Shown here in pieces: positions 25,503 through 33,606 of a stretch of DNA of 47,487 nt. Numbering within the stretch: position 1 is the first letter of the stretch; the number at the start of each line of letters is the position of its first letter. The notes beneath the pieces are model-generated. The model was not told the DNA's origin, made no database searches, and worked only from the letters and a program-made list of their open reading frames with translations. The stretch comes from Deltaproteobacteria bacterium (GTDB lineage Bacteria; Myxococcota_A; Polyangia; Haliangiales; SHYZ01). The stretch lies in NCBI GenBank assembly GCA_016210055.1, contig JACQUZ010000106.1:1-47487 (forward strand), written 5' to 3'. Position numbers and translations under genes: made by a program.

Positions 25503-26651
25503 GTGAGTCGGCGAAAGCAAGTCAAGCGTATTGGGGTGTTAACGGGTGGCGGAGACGCGCCAGGCCTGAACCCGGCCATTCGGTCGCTGGTGTTCCGCGC
25601 GGCCGACGACGACATCGAGGTCGTCGGCATCTACGATGGATGGGAGGGCCTCCTCGATGGTTATGTCGAGCACACGTGGATGCTCGATCCACACGTGGTC
25701 CGGACCTGGGATCGCGACGGGGGTACGAACCTCGGCTCATCGAGGACGAACCCGTTTCGCCACAAGCATGGGGAAAAACGGGTCGACCGCTCTGGAGAGG
25801 TCCTGCGAAACATCGAGAAGCTGGGGCTGGACGGGCTGGTGGCCATCGGAGGCGAGGACACCTTGGGCGTAGCGCGAAAGCTCCACGGCCTGGGCGCCCC
25901 GGTGGTCGGCATCCCCAAGACGATCGACAAGGATCTTTCGGCGACCGACTACACGCTCGGGTTTGACACGTCGGTCCGCACCGTCGCTGAGATCATTGAG
26001 CGATCGCGTACCCCAGCGGGCTCCCATCACTGGGTGCAGGTCGTCGAAGTCATGGGGCGCCATGCCGGGCACTTGGCCTTTTGGTCGGGGCTCGCGGGCG
26101 GCGCGTTCCAGATCTTGATCCCCGAGTATCCCTTTCAATTGAAGGAGATCTACACGCAGCTCTCTCGGTGGCTCTCTCTTGGGCACAAGGACCGTCGCTA
26201 TCCACGCTATGCCGTCATCGTGGTGTCGGAAGGCGCGCTTCCCAAGGGCGGGCACGAGGTCACCGTCGATTCTGCCAAGGACGAGTTCGGCCACGCCCGT
26301 CTCGGTGGCATCGGCGCATGGTTGGCCGAGCGGATTCGCAGCGACACTGCTCACGATTCACGCTCCGTGGCGCTCGGGCACCCGCAGCGTGGTGGCCCAC
26401 CATCCCCCGTGGACAGGCACATGGGCTGGCTCTTTGGTATCGCAGCGGTCGAGGCCGCGATCCAGAACGAGTGGGGCAAGATGGTTTCTTCCCGCGGTAT
26501 CGCCCCTGCCTGTGACCTCTCCCTCGTGTCGCTCGCGGACGCGGTGCAGAAGCTGAGCCTGCTCGACGTGGAGAGGTATTACGACACGGAGCGCCATGCA
26601 CCCAAGCGAAGGGTGCTTGGCATGGGGGACGAGGTGCGCATCACTCCTTGA
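25503..26651 (+). CDS. Phosphofructokinase paralogue, PPi-type signature
   Basis: A 382-residue PFKA-family protein beginning RIGVLTGGGDAPGLNPAIRS. The donor motif is GGEDT (116-120) with Asp119 where ATP enzymes have Gly, and PKTIDKD has Lys139. The Asp plus Lys pair is the classic pyrophosphate-dependent signature, so it may catalyse reversible PPi-driven F6P / F1,6-bisphosphate interconversion. Catalytic motifs EVMGRHAGHLA and GHPQRGGPP are present. The start is GTG with GGGAG upstream. It is adjacent and co-directional to the ATP-type paralogue and probably co-transcribed. The 3' end overlaps the sigma-54 activator gene by 11 bases. Confidence 0.93.
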   Translation: MSRRKQVKRIGVLTGGGDAPGLNPAIRSLVFRAADDDIEVVGIYDGWEGLLDGYVEHTWMLDPHVVRTWDRDGGTNLGSSRTNPFRHKHGEKRVDRSGEVLRNIEKLGLDGLVAIGGEDTLGVARKLHGLGAPVVGIPKTIDKDLSATDYTLGFDTSVRTVAEIIERSRTPAGSHHWVQVVEVMGRHAGHLAFWSGLAGGAFQILIPEYPFQLKEIYTQLSRWLSLGHKDRRYPRYAVIVVSEGALPKGGHEVTVDSAKDEFGHARLGGIGAWLAERIRSDTAHDSRSVALGHPQRGGPPSPVDRHMGWLFGIAAVEAAIQNEWGKMVSSRGIAPACDLSLVSLADAVQKLSLLDVERYYDTERHAPKRRVLGMGDEVRITP

Positions 26652-28011
26652 ACCCGTGCCGACGCATGAGGCGGTAGAGGTAGTTCCGGTCAATCCCAGC
26701 CGCACGCGCCGCTTGTGCCGCCGGACCGTCATGGAGGCGGAGGAGCTCCTTGACGTAGAGCCGCTCAAACTCGGCGATGGCACGCCGGCGTGCTTCGATG
26801 AAGGGCACGTTCGCATCCACCGCGAAAGGCGCGTGCTCGACCTGATCGTCTTGGCCGCAATGCGGCCCTTCCTCGAACACGAGGCAGCGCTCCAGGTAAT
26901 TGCGGAGCTCACGCACGTTCCCGGGCCAGGCGTTGTTCGAAAGGTGCGCGAGGAACTCTGGCTCCCTGAGCCGTGCCGCCGAGTCTTCACCCCCCGGGCC
27001 CACCACGCCCGCGCCAATCGACTCGAGGAGGCGCTCGGCTAAAAGGGGGATATCATCTGGCCGAGCGCGCAGCGGCGGCAGCGTGATCTTGAGGACGGCG
27101 AGCCGGAAGTAGAGGTCGGCGCGAAAGCGGCCGCGGTTGACCTCGGACCGGAGGTCTCGGTTCGTGGCGGCGATGACGCGAACGTCGACGGGCTGGTACG
27201 TGTTGGTCCCAATCCGCCTGACGTGCCTCTGCTCGAGCACCCGTAGCAGCTTGGGTTGGAGGTCGGCCGATAGCTCACCGATCTCGTCGAGGAAGATGGT
27301 GCCGCCCGAGGCCTCTTCGAACGCACCGACCCGGCGGGTGGCCGCTCCCGTGAAAGCCCCGCGCTCGTGGCCAAAGAGCTCGCTTTCGAGGAGATTCGGC
27401 GGCACCGCCCCGCAATCGACGACGATGAAAGGTCCTTGCGCGCGCGCGCTCGCGTCGTGGATCGACTGCGCCGCCCCTTCTTTTCCGGTGCCGGTCTCAC
27501 CCTCAATGAGGACGGTGGCATCCGCAGAGGACGCACGCTCGAGCTGCGCAAACACCGCGCGCATGGCGACCGACTTCCCGACCATCGATCCGAATTGCGT
27601 GCGCTCGGAGATCGGGAGCCGGTTGGTCTCCGTGCCCAGCTGGAAGCGAATGACGGTGCGACCGAGACGGAGCAAGCTCCCACCGCGCAGCCAGGCCTCC
27701 TTGATGCGAAGTCCATCGACCACGGTCCCATTTCGGCTATCCAGGTCCTTGAGGCGCGCGCCCGACGCGTCGACCCTCACCTCGCAGTGGAACCTGGACA
27801 CCGTGGGATCATCGAGCACCAGGTCGTTGGAGGAGTGGGAGCCCACGGAGCAGCGGTCTGCCACCGAGTCCCAGGATTGCCCCGCCTGGGGGCCTTCGAG
27901 GACGACGAGCTGAAAACGCCTCACGCGGTCGGGGCCACGCTCTGACACCTCAAGGAGCTCCGTGGCCCCTGCGTCACCATCATTTTCCCCTGTCTCACGC
28001 TCGTCCGACAC
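26641..28011 (-). CDS. FHA-domain sigma-54 transcription activator (NtrC family)
   Basis: A 456-residue enhancer-binding protein. Residues about 30-125 are an FHA phosphothreonine-binding domain (CSVGSHSSNDLVLDDPTVSRFHCEV, then LKDLDSRNGT). Next is the AAA+ domain with Walker A GETGTGKE, the sigma-54-contacting loop GAFTGA, Walker B GGTIFLDEIGEL and R-finger region FRADLYFRL. The C-terminal Fis-type helix-turn-helix (QAARAAGIDRNYLYRLMRRHG) binds DNA. It should turn a Ser/Thr phosphorylation signal into sigma-54 transcription. It is divergent from a Ser/Thr kinase gene, with 23 nt between start codons. The GTG start is 7 nt after a consensus TATAAT. Confidence 0.96.
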   Translation of the reverse strand: MSDERETGENDGDAGATELLEVSERGPDRVRRFQLVVLEGPQAGQSWDSVADRCSVGSHSSNDLVLDDPTVSRFHCEVRVDASGARLKDLDSRNGTVVDGLRIKEAWLRGGSLLRLGRTVIRFQLGTETNRLPISERTQFGSMVGKSVAMRAVFAQLERASSADATVLIEGETGTGKEGAAQSIHDASARAQGPFIVVDCGAVPPNLLESELFGHERGAFTGAATRRVGAFEEASGGTIFLDEIGELSADLQPKLLRVLEQRHVRRIGTNTYQPVDVRVIAATNRDLRSEVNRGRFRADLYFRLAVLKITLPPLRARPDDIPLLAERLLESIGAGVVGPGGEDSAARLREPEFLAHLSNNAWPGNVRELRNYLERCLVFEEGPHCGQDDQVEHAPFAVDANVPFIEARRRAIAEFERLYVKELLRLHDGPAAQAARAAGIDRNYLYRLMRRHGFKE

Positions 28012-28018
28012 GGATAGG

Positions 28019-28028
28019 ATTATATAAC
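28019..28028. promoter_or_regulatory. Bidirectional overlapping -10 core, FHA activator / Ser-Thr kinase
   Basis: Minus strand: consensus TATAAT (28024-28019) ends 7 nt before the GTG at 28011. Plus strand: TATAAC (28023-28028), or TATATA two bases earlier, ends 6-8 nt before the ATG at 28035. Only 23 nt separate the two start codons, with no Shine-Dalgarno sequence on either side. One short AT core apparently drives two divergent leaderless transcripts. Confidence 0.7.
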
Positions 28029-28034
28029 TCGCCC

Positions 28035-28961
28035 ATGAAAGACGACAGGGACCCTGTCACTGAAGGACTCGGCATGGACCCTTGGGGGGACGTGGCGCCC
28101 GTGCCACTCGGCAAGGGGGCGGTCGTTGGCAACTACATCATCGAGGAGCTGCGCGCCCAAGGCGGGCTCGCGTCGGTCTACCGGGCGCGGCACGTGGTGA
28201 TAGGGCGAACTGTCGCCTTGAAGGTGCTCCATCGCCACCTTGGTACTTCTTCCTCGGCGCTGCGTCGGTTCCAGCAAGAGGCGCAGGTCCTGGGGCGCCT
28301 GCGGCATCCCAACCTGGTGGACATCTTCGACTTTGGCGATCACGAAGGCGCGCCCTACTTGGTCATGGAGTGGCTTTGTGGACCCACGCTCGGCGAGGAG
28401 CTTGGCGCTCGAGGCCCACTGACTCTCGATGAGATCGGCAAGATCTTCTTGCCCCTCGGCAGCGCTCTTGCTGCCGCCCATCGCTTGGGGGTGGTGCACC
28501 GGGACATCAAGGCGTCGAACGTGGTCCTCGCCGACGCAACTCCTGGCGGCATGGCGGAGCGCAAGCAGCGGATCGTCAAGCTCATCGATTTCGGGATCGC
28601 CAAGCTTCTCAGCGAAGAGCTGCCGGTCCCCAAGACTACCGTGGGAACGCGCCTCGGGACCCCTGCGTCCATGGCGCCCGAGCAGATCCTCGGGGACCGC
28701 GTCGACGCCCGCACCGATATCTACGCGCTCGGCGTGCTCCTCTTTCAAGCTGCGACCGGAAAGCTTCCGTTCGCGGCGCGGTCGCAGCTCGAGCTGGATG
28801 AGCTTCACTTGTCGGCGGTCCCACCTCGGCCCAGCGAGTGGGCTCCTGCAGCAACTCCGCTCGACGGGCTCGTCTTGAGCTGCTTGGAAAAGAGCCCCGA
28901 AGCGCGACCTTCGAGCGTGGAGAAGCTGATGAGCGAGCTCGAGGCTGCCACCGCAACATGA
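28035..28961 (+). CDS. Soluble Ser/Thr protein kinase
   Basis: A 308-residue Hanks-type kinase without membrane or extra sensory domain. Motifs: Lys in VALKVLH, Glu in FQQEAQVLGRL, HRDIKASN, DFG in LIDFGIAK, and GTPASMAPEQ. The Gly-rich loop is degenerate (RAQGGLASVY in place of GxGxxGxV), yet all catalytic residues are present, so activity is likely. It is divergent from the FHA-domain sigma-54 activator, separated by 23 nt and seemingly sharing a bidirectional promoter, so this kinase is the obvious candidate to make the phosphothreonine signal the FHA domain reads. That pairing is inference. Confidence 0.95.
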   Translation: MKDDRDPVTEGLGMDPWGDVAPVPLGKGAVVGNYIIEELRAQGGLASVYRARHVVIGRTVALKVLHRHLGTSSSALRRFQQEAQVLGRLRHPNLVDIFDFGDHEGAPYLVMEWLCGPTLGEELGARGPLTLDEIGKIFLPLGSALAAAHRLGVVHRDIKASNVVLADATPGGMAERKQRIVKLIDFGIAKLLSEELPVPKTTVGTRLGTPASMAPEQILGDRVDARTDIYALGVLLFQAATGKLPFAARSQLELDELHLSAVPPRPSEWAPAATPLDGLVLSCLEKSPEARPSSVEKLMSELEAATAT

Positions 28962-29033
28962 ACGTCAACCAGGTTCCGTTGTTTTCCTGAATGCTCCCGA
29001 GGCCCGAGGGAGGCCGAGGGAGGAGAGACGAGC

Positions 29034-29075
29034 ATGGAAGCCAAGTCGATCTGGACGTTCCGAGCGACCACCTAG
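29034..29075 (+). other. Possible 13-codon mini-ORF with a strong ribosome-binding site
   Basis: GGAGGAGAG lies 6 nt before an ATG that opens MEAKSIWTFRATT and then a stop. The site sits in the 190-base gap between the kinase gene and the STAS gene. It is preceded by two imperfect copies of a GGCCGAGGGA-like decamer (about 29001-29020). It could be a leader peptide, a decayed gene start or chance; evidence is limited to the purine-rich site. Confidence 0.25.
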
Positions 29076-29154
29076 ACAGGCGCTAGGGACAAGGCGCATA
29101 CTCGTGGTGCTTGCGCCGCATTTAGCGCGAACTGTCGCGCACAGGAGTGTGGGG

Positions 29155-29622
29155 TTGGGTGGCCTTACGTGGAAGATCCGGAAGATCGGGGACGGTGTCA
29201 CGCACGTGGCGCTGAGCGGGGTAATTACGGAAGCGGCGCGACTTGACCAGATCAGCAACCTGGCCGGAAATGTGATCGTCGACTTCGCCGAGGTGACCCA
29301 GATCAATTCCCTGGGGGTGCGCGTGCTCCTCGGATGGCTCGACGCGCTCGAGGGACGGGCGAAACTCGAGGCAGAGCGTTGCTCGCCCGTGATCGTCATG
29401 CAGCTCAACATGCTCCCTGGGCTGGCACGGCGATTCTCGGTGCGCTCGTTTCTTGCCCCCATGGAGTGCGAGACGTGCTCCGAGGACCGGGAGACCCTCG
29501 TGGAGCTCGAGCCCGGGTCGCGAGATGTCCAGATCCCTGTCACGCGCTGCAACACGTGCGGCGAGCCCATGACCCTCGCCGAGCCCGAGGACCGCTACCT
29601 GGCGTTTCTCACGGACGAGTAA
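29155..29622 (+). CDS. STAS-like domain protein with C-terminal CxxC zinc-ribbon motifs
   Basis: About 155 residues. The first 100 resemble a STAS / anti-anti-sigma fold: VTHVALSGVITEAARLD, NVIVDFAEVTQINSLGVRVLLGWLDAL, with Ser/Leu/Gly in the loop where SpoIIAA-type proteins carry the phosphorylatable Ser. The tail holds two CxxC pairs (CETC and CNTC) about 40 residues apart, probably a zinc ribbon. The frame is open to a GTG at 29104; I prefer TTG at 29155 because AGGAG precedes it by 7 nt and the domain starts there. It could be a partner-switching regulator next to kinase and FHA genes. It converges on a lipoprotein gene 5 bases away. Confidence 0.7.
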   Translation: MGGLTWKIRKIGDGVTHVALSGVITEAARLDQISNLAGNVIVDFAEVTQINSLGVRVLLGWLDALEGRAKLEAERCSPVIVMQLNMLPGLARRFSVRSFLAPMECETCSEDRETLVELEPGSRDVQIPVTRCNTCGEPMTLAEPEDRYLAFLTDE

Positions 29623-29627
29623 CAGGG

Positions 29628-31205
29628 TTAGATCGGCGGCACCTCGTCGGCGCCCACATCCGATCGACCCCCTTGGGCACGGGCCTCCCCGTCGAAGTCG
29701 ACAGTGACGTCGGTCCTTTCCGGGTCCGCCTTGTTCACGCACGGAGAGCTCGGCTTGAGGTGGTAGTCGAGCAGCGCCGGGTTCGCTGGAGCCCTAAATT
29801 GAGGATCGGCGCTTAGATTGCCCACCCCGTCCTGCGGCGTGGGGCCGATGTCAGAATAGGACCACTGGCAGTTGCCAGCGACCTGGGGAGCGGGTGCATC
29901 GCCAAAGTCGGACTGGTTGTCCCACGCGATGCTGTTCGACGCGAGGATGGGGGAAATGACTTCGCAGCGCACCCCTGCAGCTTGGCGGGGCATGGCGAAG
30001 TTGCTCGCAATCGTATTGAAGGACAAGGTCCCCGTGGTGGTCGCCGACTCGGTCGTAATGAGGATCCCGCCAAAACGACTGAGCAAGGGACTACCGTTCG
30101 CAACGATCATGCTGTTGACGACCTCGAAGTCGGAGGTGTCCAGCTTGATTCCTCCACCGGCGTTCTTCATCACCTTGGCACGTCGAAGCACGATCGCGCA
30201 CCGCACGCTCTCGATTCCCTGTTCTGCGTTTTCGTCGATGACCACGGCGTCGAGGAGCACTCTTGGCCTGTTCCCAGCGGCCCCTTGGCACAGGAGGCCA
30301 TCCCCGTCTGTCCCCGAGGCACCGCGCAGGCGCACCCCGTAGATGGCCAGCTTGGCTGACCCTTGCACCAAAACGGCTGGGCGATCAGGCGGCGGCCGGA
30401 TGTCTGCACCGGTACCCGTTACGGCAACATCCAAGTCCGTGATCTCTAGCGTCTCGGGGTAGCTGGCAGGCGCAAGCCGAATCCACTTCCTCGCGCCACT
30501 CGTCCGTGCGACGGAAAATGCCTTGGCGATGGTGGTACAGGGCGCTTGCTTGGTGCATCCGTCGCTGGTCTGGCCGCCGTTCTTGTCGACGTGCAGTACG
30601 TCCGCGTCGGGGACGCACCTGCCGGTCTCTCTATCGCAGGCGCTGCTCGCGCATTCCGAGTCGAGGCGGCACCCACGGCATTTTCGGGTGGTCTCGTCGC
30701 AAGCCGGTGCCAAGGCGTCGCAGTCCCCTGCATCACGGCAGCCGACACAGAGCCCACCTTCCAACATGCAATGAGGAGCTCCAGCCCTTCCCTCGCACTC
30801 TGCCTCTTCCCGGCAGCCTCGGCACGAGTGCGTCGCGGCCTCGCACGTGGGCTTCTGCGCTTGGGGACAATCGCTGGCCGAGAGGCACTCCACGCAGGCC
30901 CCGCGCAAGCAAATCGGCGTGGGTGCGCTGCATCCCATGACGCACGCCCAGCTTGCGTCGGCAGGTCCTGCGTCTGGCAACAGCGGGTCACCTGGCGTGG
31001 GGATGCAGGTGCGGGCAATCCCCTCGGAAGCAGGATACCTGGCTTCCATGTCGCAGAATGGGCGGTCTGGATACTTGGGCAGGCAATCCCGAAGCACCGG
31101 GCACGTGCCAGGATCCGTGCAACAGTAAAGGGCTACCTCCCGTTCACACGCGAGCACGGCGACGAGCGAAAGGAACATGACGGGCAGCGGGGCGCGGAGG
31201 GGCAT
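29628..31205 (-). CDS. Cys-rich lipoprotein with right-handed beta-helix domain
   Basis: A 525-residue surface lipoprotein: the signal peptide ends in lipobox VLAC. Residues about 80-205 hold repeated Cys modules (CVECLSASDCPQ, CRGCREEAEC, CVGCRDAGDC, CRGCRLDSEC) typical of Polyangia extracellular proteins. Residues about 205-500 look like a parallel beta-helix: VDKNGGQTSDGCT, then short repeating strands such as DFEVVNSMIVANGSPL and LSFNTIASNFAM, ending in DVGADE, as in pectate-lyase-fold proteins. Function unknown; such helices bind or cleave polysaccharides. The methyltransferase gene upstream on the same strand ends 19 bases before this ATG, so they may be co-transcribed. Confidence 0.88.
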   Translation of the reverse strand: MPLRAPLPVMFLSLVAVLACEREVALYCCTDPGTCPVLRDCLPKYPDRPFCDMEARYPASEGIARTCIPTPGDPLLPDAGPADASWACVMGCSAPTPICLRGACVECLSASDCPQAQKPTCEAATHSCRGCREEAECEGRAGAPHCMLEGGLCVGCRDAGDCDALAPACDETTRKCRGCRLDSECASSACDRETGRCVPDADVLHVDKNGGQTSDGCTKQAPCTTIAKAFSVARTSGARKWIRLAPASYPETLEITDLDVAVTGTGADIRPPPDRPAVLVQGSAKLAIYGVRLRGASGTDGDGLLCQGAAGNRPRVLLDAVVIDENAEQGIESVRCAIVLRRAKVMKNAGGGIKLDTSDFEVVNSMIVANGSPLLSRFGGILITTESATTTGTLSFNTIASNFAMPRQAAGVRCEVISPILASNSIAWDNQSDFGDAPAPQVAGNCQWSYSDIGPTPQDGVGNLSADPQFRAPANPALLDYHLKPSSPCVNKADPERTDVTVDFDGEARAQGGRSDVGADEVPPI

Positions 31206-31224
31206 GCAGGGTGCGCTCTTCAGG

Positions 31225-31914
31225 CTAGTTATGAGCGGTCGCCCGCGCCTTGTACCCGTCCATCACGAGGCCAGGCGTTCCGGGAATGCGGGATACGGAT
31301 GGAGTCTCGAGGGGAAGCTCGTTCAGCATGGCGCGCGCTTCGTCGAGATCGAAGGCCTGCCCTGCCACCCAGGTGCGGAAGACGACGAGCGCCGCCGTTC
31401 TCAGCGGCGCCGGGATTTTCCACCTCTGCACAAAGTTGCGCGCGTCGTCGAGGCGACAGCCTCGATCCGCCTCCACGACGAACAGGCGGCCTCCAGGCCG
31501 GAGGACCCGGACGCACTCCGAGAGCCCGGCATGCGGATCGGGCCAATGCTTGACCGATGCCACGCTGAGGACCACGTCAAAGGAGTCCTCGGAGAAGGGG
31601 AGCGAGAGGGCACTCCCTCGCGTGATTTCGACTCGCTTGCCGAGGGCAGCGGTCCGCGCCCTTGCCCGCGCGACCTGTCCTGGCGAAAGATCGATTCCGA
31701 AGAGGCGAATGTCGGTGCGCCGTTCCGCTAGGGCGCGGAGGACGTGTCCGCCGCCACACCCCACGTCGAGGATCCGTGCACCCGTTGGGATCTTGTCCAC
31801 CAAGTCGTCCTCCAACGTGCGGGCCATTTCGGCGACCGCAGGTGCGAGGAGTTGGTCGTAGGCCCAGGCCTCCACCGCGGAGTAGGGGGACGTCATTTGG
31901 GCAAGGACGGACAT
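31225..31914 (-). CDS. Class I SAM-dependent methyltransferase (UbiE-like)
   Basis: A 229-residue Methyltransf_11-type enzyme with motif I ARILDVGCGGGHVLRAL, motif II IRLFGIDLSPGQV and motif IV-like FDVVLSVASVKHWPDP, followed by LRPGGRLFVVEAD. The substrate is not apparent. The ATG at 31914 is preceded by a near-perfect Shine-Dalgarno AAAAGGAGG with 8 nt spacing, one of the few canonical sites in the window, and TATAGT lies further upstream. It may share a transcript with the beta-helix lipoprotein gene. Confidence 0.9.
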   Translation of the reverse strand: MSVLAQMTSPYSAVEAWAYDQLLAPAVAEMARTLEDDLVDKIPTGARILDVGCGGGHVLRALAERRTDIRLFGIDLSPGQVARARARTAALGKRVEITRGSALSLPFSEDSFDVVLSVASVKHWPDPHAGLSECVRVLRPGGRLFVVEADRGCRLDDARNFVQRWKIPAPLRTAALVVFRTWVAGQAFDLDEARAMLNELPLETPSVSRIPGTPGLVMDGYKARATAHN

Positions 31915-31995
31915 GGCGACACCTCCTTTTGCTTGGCAGCGGCCGCGACTATACACCTTTGGGAGCTTTCCCCGCTAAGAGACTCCGACCATGGT

Positions 31996-32001
31996 TATAC
32001 T
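31996..32001 (+). promoter_or_regulatory. -10 of leaderless promoter for the UbiG-like methyltransferase
   Basis: TATACT ends 9 nt before the ATG at 32011; the bases between are C-rich with no Shine-Dalgarno sequence. Confidence 0.5.
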
Positions 32002-32010
32002 CACCGCTCC

Positions 32011-32781
32011 ATGAACACGGGGCGGGGCAGCTCGTTAGCACCTGATCAGTTGGGGCGTCGCCTGGGCGATGCGATTTCGATTCCGGGCGATTATCAACAC
32101 CGCGCGTTGACCGAAGGCCCGAGTGTCCAACGCTATTGGCATAAGGCCAAGCTCGAGCTCCTCGACTGGATCTTCACGGCAACGAAAGGGGAGCGAGTCC
32201 TCGACGTGGGGTGTGGCTCGGGTGTCCTGGCGGACAAGCTCGCATCTCAGGGAGCAGACGTCCTCGGGATCGATGCCAATCCCTCAGCGATTGAATACGC
32301 CACGCGAGCGTTTGGGCGCGCAGGGCTGGAGTTCCGCCTTGGCTACCTCGATGAGCTCCAGCTCGAAACGGCGAGCTTCGACAAGGCGGCCTGCCTGGAG
32401 GTCGTCGAGCACGTGTACCCCAACCAGGTACGCGAGCTCCTTGCCGACCTCCGGCGGGTCCTAAAGCCTGGTGGTGAGCTCTTGATCACCACGCCCAATT
32501 ACCGGGGGCTCTGGCCCGTTGTTGAATGGCTCGCCGATCGCTTCGCGACAACCGCACGCATGGACGGGGATCAGCATGTCACGCGCTTCCACCGCGCCAC
32601 GCTTCGCGACGCCCTCTTGCAGGCCGGGTTCGAGGTCATGAGGCTGCAATCCTACTCCACCCTTGCGCCGTTCCTCGCGGCCGTGACCTGGAAGGGAGCC
32701 GAAGTGCTCGACCGACTCGAGCGACGCGCCGATCTCCCCCTAGGGAACCTCCTCGTCGCGGTGGCGCGCAACCCGCGGTAG
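32011..32781 (+). CDS. UbiG-like SAM-dependent methyltransferase
   Basis: A 256-residue Methyltransf_23-type enzyme: motif I VLDVGCGSGVLADKL, VLGIDANPSAIEYA, the acidic EVVEHVYPN loop seen in UbiG-like O-methyltransferases, and LKPGGELLITTPNY. The C-terminal third (HVTRFHRATLRDALLQAGFEV) is the usual cap. Its substrate is probably a lipid, quinone or sugar-linked intermediate; the GT2 glycosyltransferase 9 bases downstream on the same strand suggests a glycolipid or envelope context. That is an inference from position. Confidence 0.9.
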   Translation: MNTGRGSSLAPDQLGRRLGDAISIPGDYQHRALTEGPSVQRYWHKAKLELLDWIFTATKGERVLDVGCGSGVLADKLASQGADVLGIDANPSAIEYATRAFGRAGLEFRLGYLDELQLETASFDKAACLEVVEHVYPNQVRELLADLRRVLKPGGELLITTPNYRGLWPVVEWLADRFATTARMDGDQHVTRFHRATLRDALLQAGFEVMRLQSYSTLAPFLAAVTWKGAEVLDRLERRADLPLGNLLVAVARNPR

Positions 32782-32790
32782 GCGAAGGGA

Positions 32791-33606
32791 ATGGACCTGT
32801 CGCTCGTCATTCCGGTCTACAACGCGAGGGACTACCTGGCCCAGCGGCTCGCGACGGTTTCTTCATTCTTGGAGCAAGCGCGACTCCAATACGAGATCAT
32901 CCCCGTGGATGACGGAAGCGAGGACGGATCTGGCAAGCTCCTCGAAGAGCTCCGCCTTCCTCACTTGCGACCGGTCAGGCTCCCTGCAAATCAGGGGAAG
33001 TTCGGGGCCATCGCCACCGGAATGCTCGCGGCACGTGGCCGATGCTGCGTGTTCACCGATGCCGACGTGCCCTTCGAGCTCGAAGCCATCCTGTACATGC
33101 AGCACCTCGTGGGCGAGCGGGGATTCCATGTCGTGGTCGGCGACAGGACCTTGCCGGGCAGCTCCTACGCCGCGGAGCTGGGCGCGCTCCGCAGGGTGCT
33201 GACCCAATCGTTCTCGCTCTTCGTGCGGCTGCTTGTCACCGGCGGCTTGTACGATACCCAGTGCGGCTTGAAGGCATTCCGTAACGACGTGGCGCAGGCG
33301 CTGTTCCCGCTGCTCCGCGAGCGTGGTTTCGCGGGCGACGTCGAGCTTCTTTACATTGCATTGAAGAAGAACCTCGAAATACGCAGGATCCCCGTGCGCC
33401 TGCGCTTCCGAGGGGAATCGACGGTGCGGCCCATCAGGGACGGCATCGAAATGGCGCGCAGCCTCGGGCGCATTCGATTGAATCAGATGAGGGGCCTCTA
33501 CGACAGCGAGCGGCTGGCCGAGGTGGCCCGGCAGGATTATTGGAACGGCGTGGGCGCCCCACCGTGTCGGGTCACTCCCGTCGGAACCGTGAATCGCCCC
33601 GATTGA
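32791..33606 (+). CDS. Family 2 glycosyltransferase (polyprenyl-phosphate transfer type)
   Basis: A 271-residue GT-A enzyme related to dolichyl/polyprenyl-phosphate mannosyl or glucosyl transferases: MDLSLVIPVYNARDYL, EIIPVDDGSEDGS for the sugar nucleotide, FTDADVPF (DxD metal site), then TQCGLKAFRN and FRGESTVRP as in DPM1/GtrB-like proteins. It has no membrane segments. GAAGGG precedes the ATG, which follows the methyltransferase gene after 9 bases, so the two are probably one operon. It presumably makes a lipid-linked sugar donor for a membrane transferase such as the multi-TM protein encoded convergently, with which it overlaps by 35 bases. Confidence 0.92.
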   Translation: MDLSLVIPVYNARDYLAQRLATVSSFLEQARLQYEIIPVDDGSEDGSGKLLEELRLPHLRPVRLPANQGKFGAIATGMLAARGRCCVFTDADVPFELEAILYMQHLVGERGFHVVVGDRTLPGSSYAAELGALRRVLTQSFSLFVRLLVTGGLYDTQCGLKAFRNDVAQALFPLLRERGFAGDVELLYIALKKNLEIRRIPVRLRFRGESTVRPIRDGIEMARSLGRIRLNQMRGLYDSERLAEVARQDYWNGVGAPPCRVTPVGTVNRPD

